Shown: positions 1-8,167, counted from the stretch's first letter. The stretch: DNA of 10,275 nt from JBEAUL01 sp041161475 (GCA_041161475.1 JBEAUL010000026.1:1-10275), one strand, 5' to 3'. Numbers and translations: made by a program. Notes: generated by a model not told the origin, from the letters alone.

Positions 1-9
1 ATTATACCG

Positions 10-51
10 GTAGGATGCCCAACTCGCTACTCTTTTATTGGCATCTCCTAC
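10..51 (-). repeat. Inverted repeat just downstream of lptG
   Basis: On the minus strand, GTAGGAGATGCC (51-40) and GGCATCCTAC (19-10) can pair as a ten-base-pair stem with a two-base bulge and a 20-base loop. It begins three bases after the lptG stop codon. No T-run follows on either strand, so it is not a classical Rho-independent terminator. It could protect the 3' end of the operon mRNA, act with Rho, or be one copy of a dispersed palindromic element; the sequence alone does not decide. The last bases of the window on this strand read TATAAT, but no convincing -35 box accompanies them. Confidence 0.45.
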
Positions 52-53
52 AC

Positions 54-1130
54 CTATCCATATCGAATGCGACGAATAAGGTATGCGCCAAAAAGACTAA
101 ACAATACTATTGGGGCACTCACTGCGATTAAGGGCGGAATGGGATACACAATGGCTAGGGGGGCAATGGTCTTGTTCAAGGTAAAAAAGACAAACCCCAG
201 CAAAAAACCAACCATGAGCTTTTGCCCCATATTTGCCCTACGCAAAGGCCCAAACACAAAGGGAATTGCCAAAAAACCCATGACCATCATCGACAAGGGA
301 TGCAAAAGCTTGCTCCACCATGCAACCCAATACGCTGTGGCGGATAATCCATGCTTAGAACGGTGTTTAATGTTCTTCCACAAAGCCTTTAAGGATAAAT
401 ATTCCGGGTGTTTCATGCCTGTTGTTTTGAGTAAGGCAGGCTCCAAGAGTTGTGTTAGCGTTTCTTTTTCTCGTGTAAATACACTGGTGTGTGTTCCACC
501 AAAACGCGTTTCACGAATGTCATTTAAAATCCAAGTGCCTTTTTTTGTTAAGCGCGCTGTATTGGCAAAGCTCACCGAGGTCAGATGACGATTTGCGTCA
601 AAATGGTATTGGGTCACCCCTTGTAAGGAATCATCCGGCAACACAGACTGAATATGAATAAAATTATCCCCGTGTCGCGTCCAAACCCCATACGCTGTTT
701 GTAATGTCTGCCCACCGCTGATGGCCGCTGTTCGTCGTTGAGAGGCCAATTCCTCAAAATAGGGGGCAAGCCCTTCCCCTACCAACAAAGCCACACACAC
801 AAAAATGGCCAAGGCTTTAAGCACACTCAAACTAATGCGAAAAACAGAAATACCAACGGCACGAATCGCGATTAATTCACTGTGCTCGGCCAAAGCACCT
901 AAACCAATCAAGGTGCCTAAACAAGCTGCCCAAGGCAGGAGTTGATATAATTTTGTCGGCAAACTCATCAGTAAATAAGAAAAGGCAACGCCCAAGGTAT
1001 AGTTGCCTTTTCCTACCCATTTTAGCTCTTGGATCATGCCAAAAAAAAGCTCTAATCCCAATAACAACATCACAACCATGAAGAGTGTTTGCAGTAGCTG
1101 TTTCCCTACATACCAATCAATTAACCGCAA
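54..1130 (-). CDS. lptG: LPS export ABC transporter permease LptG
   Basis: Inner-membrane permease of the LptBFG complex, which with LptC extracts lipopolysaccharide from the inner membrane and feeds it to the periplasmic LptA bridge. The 358 residues match the usual length (E. coli 360). Visible family signs are the N-terminal membrane segment (about 11-32) after RLIDWYVGK, a second hydrophobic pair (about 47-78 and 100-118) with the LGTLIGLGALAEHSEL stretch, a periplasmic jellyroll domain (about 125-260) containing GVWTRHGDNFIHI, and a C-terminal membrane block with SKLLHPLS, FVFGPLR, MGQKL and the YPIPP motif near 329-333. The start is TTG; it is chosen because AGGAGGG lies seven bases upstream and the first residues align with other LptG proteins. 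It is last in a probable operon after the MFS gene (40-base gap). Its partner lptF is about 6 kb away on the other strand, which is unusual. Identification is firm. Confidence 0.96.
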   Translation of the reverse strand: MRLIDWYVGKQLLQTLFMVVMLLLGLELFFGMIQELKWVGKGNYTLGVAFSYLLMSLPTKLYQLLPWAACLGTLIGLGALAEHSELIAIRAVGISVFRISLSVLKALAIFVCVALLVGEGLAPYFEELASQRRTAAISGGQTLQTAYGVWTRHGDNFIHIQSVLPDDSLQGVTQYHFDANRHLTSVSFANTARLTKKGTWILNDIRETRFGGTHTSVFTREKETLTQLLEPALLKTTGMKHPEYLSLKALWKNIKHRSKHGLSATAYWVAWWSKLLHPLSMMVMGFLAIPFVFGPLRRANMGQKLMVGFLLGFVFFTLNKTIAPLAIVYPIPPLIAVSAPIVLFSLFGAYLIRRIRYG

Positions 1131-1144
1131 TGAGATGCCCTCCT
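1131..1144 (-). promoter_or_regulatory. Strong ribosome binding site fixing the TTG start of lptG
   Basis: Read on the minus strand, AGGAGGG occupies 1144-1138 and is followed by seven bases before TTG at 1130-1128. This near-perfect Shine-Dalgarno match at ideal spacing is the main reason to accept TTG as the start codon. Just upstream, 1159-1149, is a short CA dinucleotide run of 11 bases. Confidence 0.8.
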
Positions 1145-1170
1145 GGTTGTGTGTGTGTGATCGTGTTGCG

Positions 1171-2529
1171 CTAAACAGTCTCCGGTTTAAAAAATGTCAG
1201 TGACAATAGGGTAAGCAATGCTGCGCCTATCAACAAATAAGCGGGAGAAACCTCGCTTTGGGTATAATTGATTAAGTAGCTTGCCATCAGAGGGGTACTA
1301 CCACCAAATAATGTCATGCTTAAATTGTGTCCCAAGGATAATCCCGAAAATCGGACATGCGTTGGAAAAATTTCAGACAACCCAACAGGAATAGCCCCAA
1401 AAAATATGCCCATCATCAATACCAACATCCCTTCTGCAAGACAAACAGGCACGATTTCTCCTGTCTGAAACAAACCAAATAAAGGATAAGACAGCACCAC
1501 AAACGCAATACAGGGTAAAGCCAGGACCTTAAAACGCCCAAACACATCCGACAACCAACCGCCCAGCAAGATAAATAGGGCAAATAAACACATACTCACG
1601 GTATTTATCCACAAAGATTTTTCAGGGGATAAATGTAAATACCGACTAAAATAAGTGGGTAAAAATATCACAATCAAAAAGAATCCCACCGCAGTTAAAA
1701 AATCAATACCGATAACCAACAAGACTTTTTTCTTGTAATGTTGTACCAAGTCTTTTAATGGCGTAGAGTGCGCTTTTCTTTTACTTTTTTCAGCCAAATA
1801 TTCACTTGGATCGGTTAAGCTGTTACGCATATAGCTGCCCACAAAACTGCCCAGAATACTCAGTAAAAAGGGCACACGCCAACCCCAACTGATGACGGCC
1901 TCTTCCGAGAGAAAGGTATTAATACTGGTTGCAACTGCCGATCCAACAACCACGCCAGCGACCAAACTAAACGTCGCAAAACTCCCCGCAAACCCGCGGT
2001 TATGCGGTTTAGCATGTTCTACCATAAATACCATAGAACCCGTAAACTCACCACCAATGGCCAATCCCTGTAGGGTGCGTAAAATAAAGAGCAGTACGGC
2101 TGCCATTGGCCCAATTTGGGCGTAAGTAGGCAAAGCACCAATTAAAGCCGTTGGAATTGCCATCACGTAAATAGAAATCATGAGGGCTGTTTTACGACTA
2201 AACCGGTCCCCTATATGCCCAAATAAAATAGAGCCCAAGGGTCGCGCAATAAAGCCTGCCCAAAAAATACACCAGGTCGCTACCATCTGCGCAAACGGCT
2301 CTGAGGTAGGGAAAAATAAATTACCCAGTAAACTGGCGAAATAACTGTAAATAACAAAATCGTACCACTCTAAGGCATTTCCAATCATGCAGGACATGGT
2401 CACTTTGTTTAAGACTTCGCTTAATCGTTGACCAAATCCAATATGGCCTGGGATCGCTCTTGAAGTAATTGACACAACATTACGTGCCCCAAAAGGGCTT
2501 CCGGGTAATTCAGTACTACTCACGCTCAA
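1171..2529 (-). CDS. MFS transporter, metabolite:H+ symporter (MHS) family
   Basis: A 452-residue, probably 12-helix inner-membrane secondary transporter. The MHS subfamily (relatives of ProP, KgtP and ShiA) is recognised by GNALEWYDF at 50-58 in helix 1, the loop 2-3 motif GHIGDRFSRKTAL at 104-116, RTLQGLAIGGEF at 151-162, SWGWRVPFLLS at 214-224, and the second-half copy GGWLSDVFGRFK at 323-334. Members carry organic acids, osmolytes or amino acids with protons; the substrate here cannot be told from sequence. The start is TTG with GAGGA eight bases upstream; a GTG two codons later is an equally plausible start. There is an unusually long tail of about 45 residues before helix 1, and Met45 is also a possible internal start, though the good ribosome site argues for the long form. 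It sits 26 bases after valS and 40 before lptG. Family is secure, function open. Confidence 0.9.
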   Translation of the reverse strand: MSVSSTELPGSPFGARNVVSITSRAIPGHIGFGQRLSEVLNKVTMSCMIGNALEWYDFVIYSYFASLLGNLFFPTSEPFAQMVATWCIFWAGFIARPLGSILFGHIGDRFSRKTALMISIYVMAIPTALIGALPTYAQIGPMAAVLLFILRTLQGLAIGGEFTGSMVFMVEHAKPHNRGFAGSFATFSLVAGVVVGSAVATSINTFLSEEAVISWGWRVPFLLSILGSFVGSYMRNSLTDPSEYLAEKSKRKAHSTPLKDLVQHYKKKVLLVIGIDFLTAVGFFLIVIFLPTYFSRYLHLSPEKSLWINTVSMCLFALFILLGGWLSDVFGRFKVLALPCIAFVVLSYPLFGLFQTGEIVPVCLAEGMLVLMMGIFFGAIPVGLSEIFPTHVRFSGLSLGHNLSMTLFGGSTPLMASYLINYTQSEVSPAYLLIGAALLTLLSLTFFKPETV

Positions 2530-2555
2530 TTTCCTATTCCTCTTTTTTCTGTACT

Positions 2556-5369
2556 TTACGCTACATCTAAGTGCTGTAACTGCTCTAATCGCTGCTCAAG
2601 CGTATGCACCATTGCTTGACATTGCAATAAACGTTCACGCTCTTGAGCCACAACTTGTGGGGGTGCCTTATCAACGTAATTGGGATTTGCCAATTTTTTT
2701 TCGGCGACAAGTGCATCCAACTGTGCCTTTTGTATTTCCTTTTGTAGGCGAGTTTTTTCTTTTTCCAGATCGATCAATCCAGCCATCGGCATAAATAGGG
2801 TTAAGTGATCGACCAAACCGGTGACTGCCAAAGGTGGATTTTCATCTGGCGCTAACCAGGCGTACTCCGTCACTTTTAGCAGGGCTTTAAACCAAATTGC
2901 TATCGACTCAATCAATGCCTTGTCTTCGTCTGCTCCCCCCTGAAAGAGCAGGGTAATGGGGGTTTTGGGGGCAACTTGCAACTGACTACGCAATTGTCGA
3001 ACCGCTTCTATCACACGTTTTAACAACTCAATTTTATCCATTGAGCGATGTTGCGTTGCCGACGCCAATACCTCTTTTTCCGCTACTGGGTAGGGTTGTA
3101 GCATAATCGTCTGTTCAACTGCATAGCTATTACGGCAATAAGGGGCTATTTTATGCCACATATGCTCGGTGATAAAAGGCATAAAGGGATGCATCACCCG
3201 CAATATTTCTTCTAAGAGGGTTAAGAGCGTATGCCGTGTACCATAGACAGCTTCGATTGAGAAGTGCTCAGGTTGCGTCAAAATCGGTTTTGATAATTCC
3301 AAATACCAATCACAATATTGATTCCACACAAAATCGTACAATGATTGCGCAGCCAAATCGAAGCGATATTGCGCTAGCATGTCTGCAACGTCTGATTTAA
3401 CAACCTGCCATTTACTTAAAATCCATTCATCAATAGCCGTAATTTCAATCGGTGTATCGACATAGCGGTTTTCTTCTGCAGATACGGTATTCATCAAGAC
3501 ATATCGTGCAGCATTCCACAATTTATTACAAAAATGTCGGTAACCGTCTACTCTGTTTAAATCAAAACGAATAAACCGATTATTGCTTGCAAGCGCTGCA
3601 AAGGTAAACCGTAACGCATCTGTTCCAAAGGCAGGAATGCCATTCGGAAATGCTTGTCGCGTATCTTTTTCAATTTTTTTGGCCAGCTGGGGTTGCATTA
3701 ATCCTTTGGTACGTTTTGCAACGAGGGATTCTAAATCGATGCCATCAATCAAGTCTAGCGGATCGATGACATTGCCTTTAGATTTAGACATTTTTTGACC
3801 ATAGGCATCTTGCACCAAGCCATGAATATAGACTTTTTTAAAGGGTATTTGGCCAGTAAATTTAAGGCCAAACATAATCATACGCGCAACCCAAAAAAAG
3901 ATAATATCAAATCCCGTAATCAGGACATCGGTTGGATAAAAATCTTTCAGCTCGGGGGTTTTTTCTGGCCACCCTAACGTAGAAAAGGGCCATAAAGCCG
4001 ATGAGAACCAGGTATCTAAAACATCTTTATCTTGTGTCAGGCTGACTGCGTCAGATAAACTGTATTTTACTCGGATATCTGCTTCATCTTTCCCCACATA
4101 GACTTGTCCTTGTTCATCATACCAAGCAGGAATACGATGACCCCACCACAATTGTCGACTGATGCACCAATCTTGGATATTACGCATCCATTCGTCATAC
4201 GTCTTTTTCCAATTGGCAGGAACAAATTCAATTTCTCCATTATCAACGGCATCTCTGGCCATTTTAGCCATTGTCTCTGTTTTAACAAACCATTGATCGG
4301 TTAATAAAGGTTCAATAATTTCGCCAGATTTTTCACCCCTCGGAATTTTTAGGGCATGTGGCTCTGTTTTAATCAAGAGACCCAATTCGGTTAAATGCGC
4401 CAATACGGTCGTTCTGGCTGCTTCACGAGACAAACCTTGATACGCTTTTGGGGCCTGTGTATTTATCGTGGCATCTTTATTTAAAATATTGATTAAAGGC
4501 AGTTGATGTCGCATAGCCATCGCATGGTCATTAAAATCATGCGCCGGAGTGATTTTGACGCAACCCGTTCCAAACGTCGGATCCACACTGTCATCTGCCA
4601 CAACCGGAATAGCACGATTGCACAGGGGCAATTGTACTGTTTTGCCAATCAGATGGTGGTAACGCTGATCTTCTGGATGTACAGCGACAGCCACATCACC
4701 CAGCAAGGTTTCTGGGCGCGTTGTTGCCACAACAACCCCTTCTCCCCCGTTCTCCTCAGAATAACGAATATACCAAAGCGAGCCTTGCGTTTCTTCTGGA
4801 ATCACTTCTAAATCGGAAATAGCGGTTTGTAACACCGGATCCCAATTAACCAACCGTTGCCCTCGATAGATAAGTCCCTCTTCGTACAAGGTAATAAAGA
4901 CCTGTTGCACTGCATGAGACAACCCTGGATCTAAAGTAAACCGTTCACGAGACCAATCTGCTGAAGCACCTAAGCGTTTCATTTGTTCCACAATGGTGTT
5001 ACCAGAAAGCGCTTTCCATTCCCATACCTTTTTTAAAAAAGCCTCTCTACCTAAAGACGCTTTACTGATACCCTTTTGTTGTAGTTGACGTTCAACAATC
5101 AACTGAGTTGCAATACTGGCATGGTCGGTACCGGGTTGCCATAAGGTTTTATGTCCTTTCATGCGATGATATCGAATCAAAATATCCATCAGTGTTTGCT
5201 GAAAAGCATGGCCCATATGTAACACGCCGGTGACATTGGGAGGCGGTAACATAATACAATATGGAGAGGCCGAAGCGGTTGCCTGGGGTTTAAACGCATC
5301 CATGTCTTGCCATTTTTGATAGCAATCGGACTCAAATTCAGTGGGGTTGAATTGTTTTTCTATTGTCAT
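2556..5369 (-). CDS. valS: Valine--tRNA ligase (class I aminoacyl-tRNA synthetase)
   Basis: Cytoplasmic enzyme that activates valine with ATP, loads it onto tRNA-Val and edits misacylated threonine. The 937 residues are close to E. coli ValS (951). In order: the class I signature PPPNVTGVLHMGH at 42-54 (HIGH box 51-54), the CP1 editing domain with TTRPETLLGD at 216-225 and GTGCVKITPAHDFND at 267-281, WCISRQLWWGHRIPAW at 401-416, DTWFSSALWP at 452-461, the KMSKS box at 526-530, the GTDALRFT segment at 582-589, the anticodon-binding helical domain, and a C-terminal coiled coil (about 865-932) that contains LANPNYVDKAP. All catalytic motifs are intact. The ATG start gives the expected N-terminus, though the ribosome site upstream is weak. 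It lies 51 bases after pepA with no holC between them, whereas E. coli has pepA-holC-valS. Probably co-transcribed with pepA. Confidence 0.98.
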   Translation of the reverse strand: MTIEKQFNPTEFESDCYQKWQDMDAFKPQATASASPYCIMLPPPNVTGVLHMGHAFQQTLMDILIRYHRMKGHKTLWQPGTDHASIATQLIVERQLQQKGISKASLGREAFLKKVWEWKALSGNTIVEQMKRLGASADWSRERFTLDPGLSHAVQQVFITLYEEGLIYRGQRLVNWDPVLQTAISDLEVIPEETQGSLWYIRYSEENGGEGVVVATTRPETLLGDVAVAVHPEDQRYHHLIGKTVQLPLCNRAIPVVADDSVDPTFGTGCVKITPAHDFNDHAMAMRHQLPLINILNKDATINTQAPKAYQGLSREAARTTVLAHLTELGLLIKTEPHALKIPRGEKSGEIIEPLLTDQWFVKTETMAKMARDAVDNGEIEFVPANWKKTYDEWMRNIQDWCISRQLWWGHRIPAWYDEQGQVYVGKDEADIRVKYSLSDAVSLTQDKDVLDTWFSSALWPFSTLGWPEKTPELKDFYPTDVLITGFDIIFFWVARMIMFGLKFTGQIPFKKVYIHGLVQDAYGQKMSKSKGNVIDPLDLIDGIDLESLVAKRTKGLMQPQLAKKIEKDTRQAFPNGIPAFGTDALRFTFAALASNNRFIRFDLNRVDGYRHFCNKLWNAARYVLMNTVSAEENRYVDTPIEITAIDEWILSKWQVVKSDVADMLAQYRFDLAAQSLYDFVWNQYCDWYLELSKPILTQPEHFSIEAVYGTRHTLLTLLEEILRVMHPFMPFITEHMWHKIAPYCRNSYAVEQTIMLQPYPVAEKEVLASATQHRSMDKIELLKRVIEAVRQLRSQLQVAPKTPITLLFQGGADEDKALIESIAIWFKALLKVTEYAWLAPDENPPLAVTGLVDHLTLFMPMAGLIDLEKEKTRLQKEIQKAQLDALVAEKKLANPNYVDKAPPQVVAQERERLLQCQAMVHTLEQRLEQLQHLDVA

Positions 5370-5420
5370 ATCACTACTTTTTGATGTACTGCATTAAAGT
5401 TATATGCTTTTATTGTCTCT

Positions 5421-6938
5421 TTATTTTTCCTGCTGACTGACGGTCTGCAAAAATTGAATGAGTGCCGGAATAGGGCGACCACTGGCCATCTTGTCTTTAC
5501 CCGTCGAACGACAAGCCGTACCAGCAATGTCTAAATGGGCCCAATGATACGCCTTGGTAAAGCGCGCTAAAAAGCATGCTGCCGTAATAGCGCCCGCTTC
5601 AGAACCACCCACATTTGCCATATCCGCTACTTGGCTGTTTAGCTGCTCTTGATACTCTTCCCAGACAGGTAATTGCCATAGTCTGTCGCCAGAGACTTGT
5701 CCTGCTACCAACAAGGCATCTGCAAGAGGCTGATGGTTACTAAACAAGCCTGTTGCTTGTTTGCCTAAGGCCACAACACAAGCGCCCGTTAAGGTGGCCA
5801 AATCAATCACATACGCCGGATGAAATCTTTCCGCATAGGTAAGCGCATCACATAAAATCAGGCGACCTTCTGCATCGGTATTCAATACCTCAATGGTTTG
5901 TCCAGACATAGAGGTTAGGATATCATCTGGTCGATATGCTGAGCCACTCACCATATTTTCAGCGGTTGGAACCAATCCAATGACGTTTAAGGGTAATCCT
6001 AAACGTGCCACAATGGATAAGACGCCCATCACGCAAGCGGCACCGCTCATGTCATACTTCATGCCAACAATCCCTGTAGGGGGTTTTAAACACAGGCCTC
6101 CGGTGTCCATTGTAATGCCCTTCCCTACAAAGACGATTGGTTTGGCATTCTTTTTACCGCCATTGTATTGAAGCGTAATAAACTTAGGTGGTTGTGCGCT
6201 GCCCTGACCCACGGCGAGCAATGCGCCCATTTTTAAGGCACGAATTTCTTTTTCATTCAGCACGGCCACGCTGAGTTTTTTGTTTTTCTTGCCTAAAGCA
6301 ACAGCCTCTTGTGCCAAGAAGCTGGGATTACAGACATTAGGGGGGGTGTTAATCCAATTTTTGACTGAGGCGATTTCTTCTGCAATCACCTGCCCTGTTT
6401 CGAGTCCTTTTTCAGCAGCGGCCACTTCGCGGCGAGCACTCACGTTGAATACCCATTTTTGATTGTTTTTAGCCGAAGCGTCACGATTTTTTTCTGATTT
6501 AAATTGTTTAAATTCGTAGGCAATATCCCCAGCAATTAATGCTGCTTGCGTCATTTTCCAAACAATGTCTCGATCTTGCAGAGGAATATCTGTTAAATAG
6601 AACGTTGCGTGCGCGAGATGCAGCGCGTCTAATTTTTGCATCGCTGCACGCAAAGCCTGTATATAAGCTTTGTCATTGCAGGATTCTGCAACACCGCAAC
6701 CAACGAGTAAAACCTGATCATCAGGACGATCTGGAAACGTAGATAACCACAAGGTTTGAGATAACTTGGCTTCAAAATGGGTTAGCTTTATCGCTTTTGT
6801 GATAAATCCATGACCGATTTCATCCAGACGTTGTGCTGCACCCGATAATTGACGCTTTTCGAAGACAGCCACCACAAAACATGTATTCTTTTGTTTCTCT
6901 GGTAAACCTGTTTTAACACTTAATGCTTTTATCGTCAC
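5421..6938 (-). CDS. pepA: Leucyl aminopeptidase PepA (M17 family)
   Basis: Cytosolic dinuclear-metal aminopeptidase that removes N-terminal residues during peptide turnover. In E. coli the same protein also binds DNA in Xer recombination at cer and in carAB control; nothing here shows that role. The 505 residues have the usual two-domain layout: a variable N-terminal domain (about 1-165) and the catalytic domain. Metal and catalytic residues are present: Lys273 and Asp278 in VGKGITMDTGG, Lys285, Asp296 in MKYDMSGAA, and Asp355, Glu357 and Arg359 in the M17 signature NTDAEGRL at 353-360. ATLTGA follows at 381-386. The start is GTG, with GGAG nine bases upstream; the only nearby upstream ATG is followed in frame by GAG and TAG. 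It is first of the minus-strand series pepA-valS-MFS-lptG and divergent from lptF. Confidence 0.97.
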   Translation of the reverse strand: MTIKALSVKTGLPEKQKNTCFVVAVFEKRQLSGAAQRLDEIGHGFITKAIKLTHFEAKLSQTLWLSTFPDRPDDQVLLVGCGVAESCNDKAYIQALRAAMQKLDALHLAHATFYLTDIPLQDRDIVWKMTQAALIAGDIAYEFKQFKSEKNRDASAKNNQKWVFNVSARREVAAAEKGLETGQVIAEEIASVKNWINTPPNVCNPSFLAQEAVALGKKNKKLSVAVLNEKEIRALKMGALLAVGQGSAQPPKFITLQYNGGKKNAKPIVFVGKGITMDTGGLCLKPPTGIVGMKYDMSGAACVMGVLSIVARLGLPLNVIGLVPTAENMVSGSAYRPDDILTSMSGQTIEVLNTDAEGRLILCDALTYAERFHPAYVIDLATLTGACVVALGKQATGLFSNHQPLADALLVAGQVSGDRLWQLPVWEEYQEQLNSQVADMANVGGSEAGAITAACFLARFTKAYHWAHLDIAGTACRSTGKDKMASGRPIPALIQFLQTVSQQEK

Positions 6939-6951
6939 CTGAATCTACTCC
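6939..6951 (-). promoter_or_regulatory. Ribosome binding site deciding the GTG start of pepA
   Basis: On the minus strand GGAG at 6951-6948 is followed by nine bases and then GTG (6938-6936). The GGAG overlaps an ATG-GAG-TAG triplet series in the same frame, which rules out an upstream ATG start and leaves GTG as the best choice. Confidence 0.6.
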
Positions 6952-6960
6952 ATGCGTTGA

Positions 6961-6990
6961 TTGACAACCACTATCGGGCTACTCTAGCAT
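6961..6990 (+). promoter_or_regulatory. Candidate sigma70-type promoter for lptF
   Basis: In the 125-base divergent region between pepA and lptF, a perfect -35 hexamer TTGACA (6961-6966) is followed after 18 bases by TAGCAT (6985-6990), a four-of-six match to the -10 consensus; the overlapping CATAAT at 6988-6993 matches better but at too long a spacing. Transcription would start near 6997 and leave a leader of about 65 bases before the lptF ATG. The placement fits the gene order. No comparably good promoter for pepA was found on the opposite strand of the same region. Confidence 0.45.
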
Positions 6991-7063
6991 AATAGCTTGT
7001 TATAGAACCAGTCTTTGGACCGATGATTGTCTCTCGAGTACCTGCACCGAACAGCGATTAAGC

Positions 7064-8167
7064 ATGATTTTATTTAGATATATAACTGTAAAGATTGCGC
7101 TTAACCTGGGAGCCGTCACCGGTATTCTCCTCATTATCGCATTGAGTAACCGTTTTTCTAGCTACTTAGCCAAAACTGCCTCAGGGCAACTGCCCGTTGA
7201 ATGGATCTTCAAACTCGTTGCCTTGCATGTGCCCGAACTCATGAGCCTATTGCTCCCCTTATGTTTAATGATGAGCTTATTGTTCACGTATGGAAAACTC
7301 TACGCCAACAGTGAATTTATTGTGATGCTCTCTAGCGGTATTTCTCCCAAATTTGTACTCAAAATTACCTTGTTTGTTGCGATGATTGTGGCCAGCATGG
7401 TGGCCTATCTGACGCTATATTTAAATCCTCTGACCACCGATAAGCGTGAAAAAGTCATGTCAGAAGCAGAAAATGTGGGTTTACTACAGTCTGTGATTCC
7501 AGGCCGTTTTCAAAGCTTAGGAGATGGTAAAACTGTACTCTACATCGAAGGACTCGATACAAAAAACCATGCCGAATTGCGGATGGATAATGTCTTTATT
7601 GCAGAACTAAACGGCAATGCCTCACAACTTGCCCAAGACAAGGATAAATCTACGATTTTAATTGCGCAACATGCCCAAGAAAAAAAACGTCAAGGCAATC
7701 AACGCTACTTGGTCCTCAACAACGGTTATCGTTATACAGGCATACCCGGCACGGCAGATTATACAGTTATCCGTTTTTCTGAATATGGCCGTGAATTACA
7801 GCATGCGCAACAAAACGAAGCACCAAGCACACCAGAACATCGTGCAAAATCATTGATGGCTTTGTTGCACTCTCAACACACAACCGATAAGGCCGAACTG
7901 GGATGGCGTTTTTCCTTAAGCTTTAGTGCGTTTGTATTGGCTTTGTTGGCTCTACCGCTCTCTGCTGTTAATCCAAGACAAGGGCGATTCGCGCACTTTT
8001 TACCCTGCATATTACTTTATATCGCGTATTATAATTTTCTGATTGTTGGCAAACGTTGGGCCAGCGCAGGGATAGTAAATCCCTGGCTGGGGATGGGCAC
8101 GGTACACTTGGCATTTTTAAGCTACGCGATATACCAGTTAAGACAATGGGCGCGTGGTCGGCGTTAA
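7064..8167 (+). CDS. lptF: LPS export ABC transporter permease LptF
   Basis: Inner-membrane permease that pairs with LptG and the ATPase LptB to lift lipopolysaccharide from the inner membrane. The 367 residues match the family (E. coli 366). MILFRY at the N-terminus corresponds to MIIIRY in E. coli and fixes the ATG start. Membrane segments lie at about 12-28, 50-76 and 98-120; the periplasmic jellyroll domain covers about 125-275 and includes GRFQSLGDGKTVLYIE; the C-terminal block begins at ELGWRFSLSF (278-287) and carries the hallmark LPLSAVNPRQGRF at 297-309, which separates LptF from LptG. No strong Shine-Dalgarno site is seen before the ATG. It stands alone on the plus strand, divergent from pepA, rather than being followed by lptG. 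Its stop codon overlaps that of prfC. Confidence 0.96.
   Translation: MILFRYITVKIALNLGAVTGILLIIALSNRFSSYLAKTASGQLPVEWIFKLVALHVPELMSLLLPLCLMMSLLFTYGKLYANSEFIVMLSSGISPKFVLKITLFVAMIVASMVAYLTLYLNPLTTDKREKVMSEAENVGLLQSVIPGRFQSLGDGKTVLYIEGLDTKNHAELRMDNVFIAELNGNASQLAQDKDKSTILIAQHAQEKKRQGNQRYLVLNNGYRYTGIPGTADYTVIRFSEYGRELQHAQQNEAPSTPEHRAKSLMALLHSQHTTDKAELGWRFSLSFSAFVLALLALPLSAVNPRQGRFAHFLPCILLYIAYYNFLIVGKRWASAGIVNPWLGMGTVHLAFLSYAIYQLRQWARGRR

Noticed and set aside
1..6. TATAAT on the minus strand at the left edge, considered as a promoter.
   Set aside because: At spacings of 16 and 17 bases the upstream hexamers are poor matches to a -35 box, and the downstream context is outside the window.
67..588. 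A 173-codon open frame on the plus strand opposite lptG.
   Set aside because: It lies entirely antisense to a firmly identified gene and its product has no recognisable domain.
1149..1159. GT/CA dinucleotide run between the MFS stop and lptG, considered as a phase-variable switch next to the ribosome site.
   Set aside because: It has only five and a half repeats, too short to expect notable slippage.
3583..3798. ValS region after KMSKS, checked for an unusual insertion.
   Set aside because: The segment from GIDLESL to GTDALRF matches the normal arrangement in E. coli ValS, so there is no insertion.
4067..4811. Several short open frames (60-102 codons) on both strands within valS.
   Set aside because: They overlap an intact, fully motif-supported ValS coding frame and show no domains.
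6945..6953. ATG-GAG-TAG just before pepA, considered as a minimal regulatory upstream ORF.
   Set aside because: It overlaps the pepA Shine-Dalgarno site and has none of its own; coincidence is likelier.
6939..7063. The pepA/lptF divergent region, checked for a pepA promoter.
   Set aside because: Hexamers such as TATTAT and TATAAC occur on the minus strand, but none has a credible -35 box at 16-18 bases.
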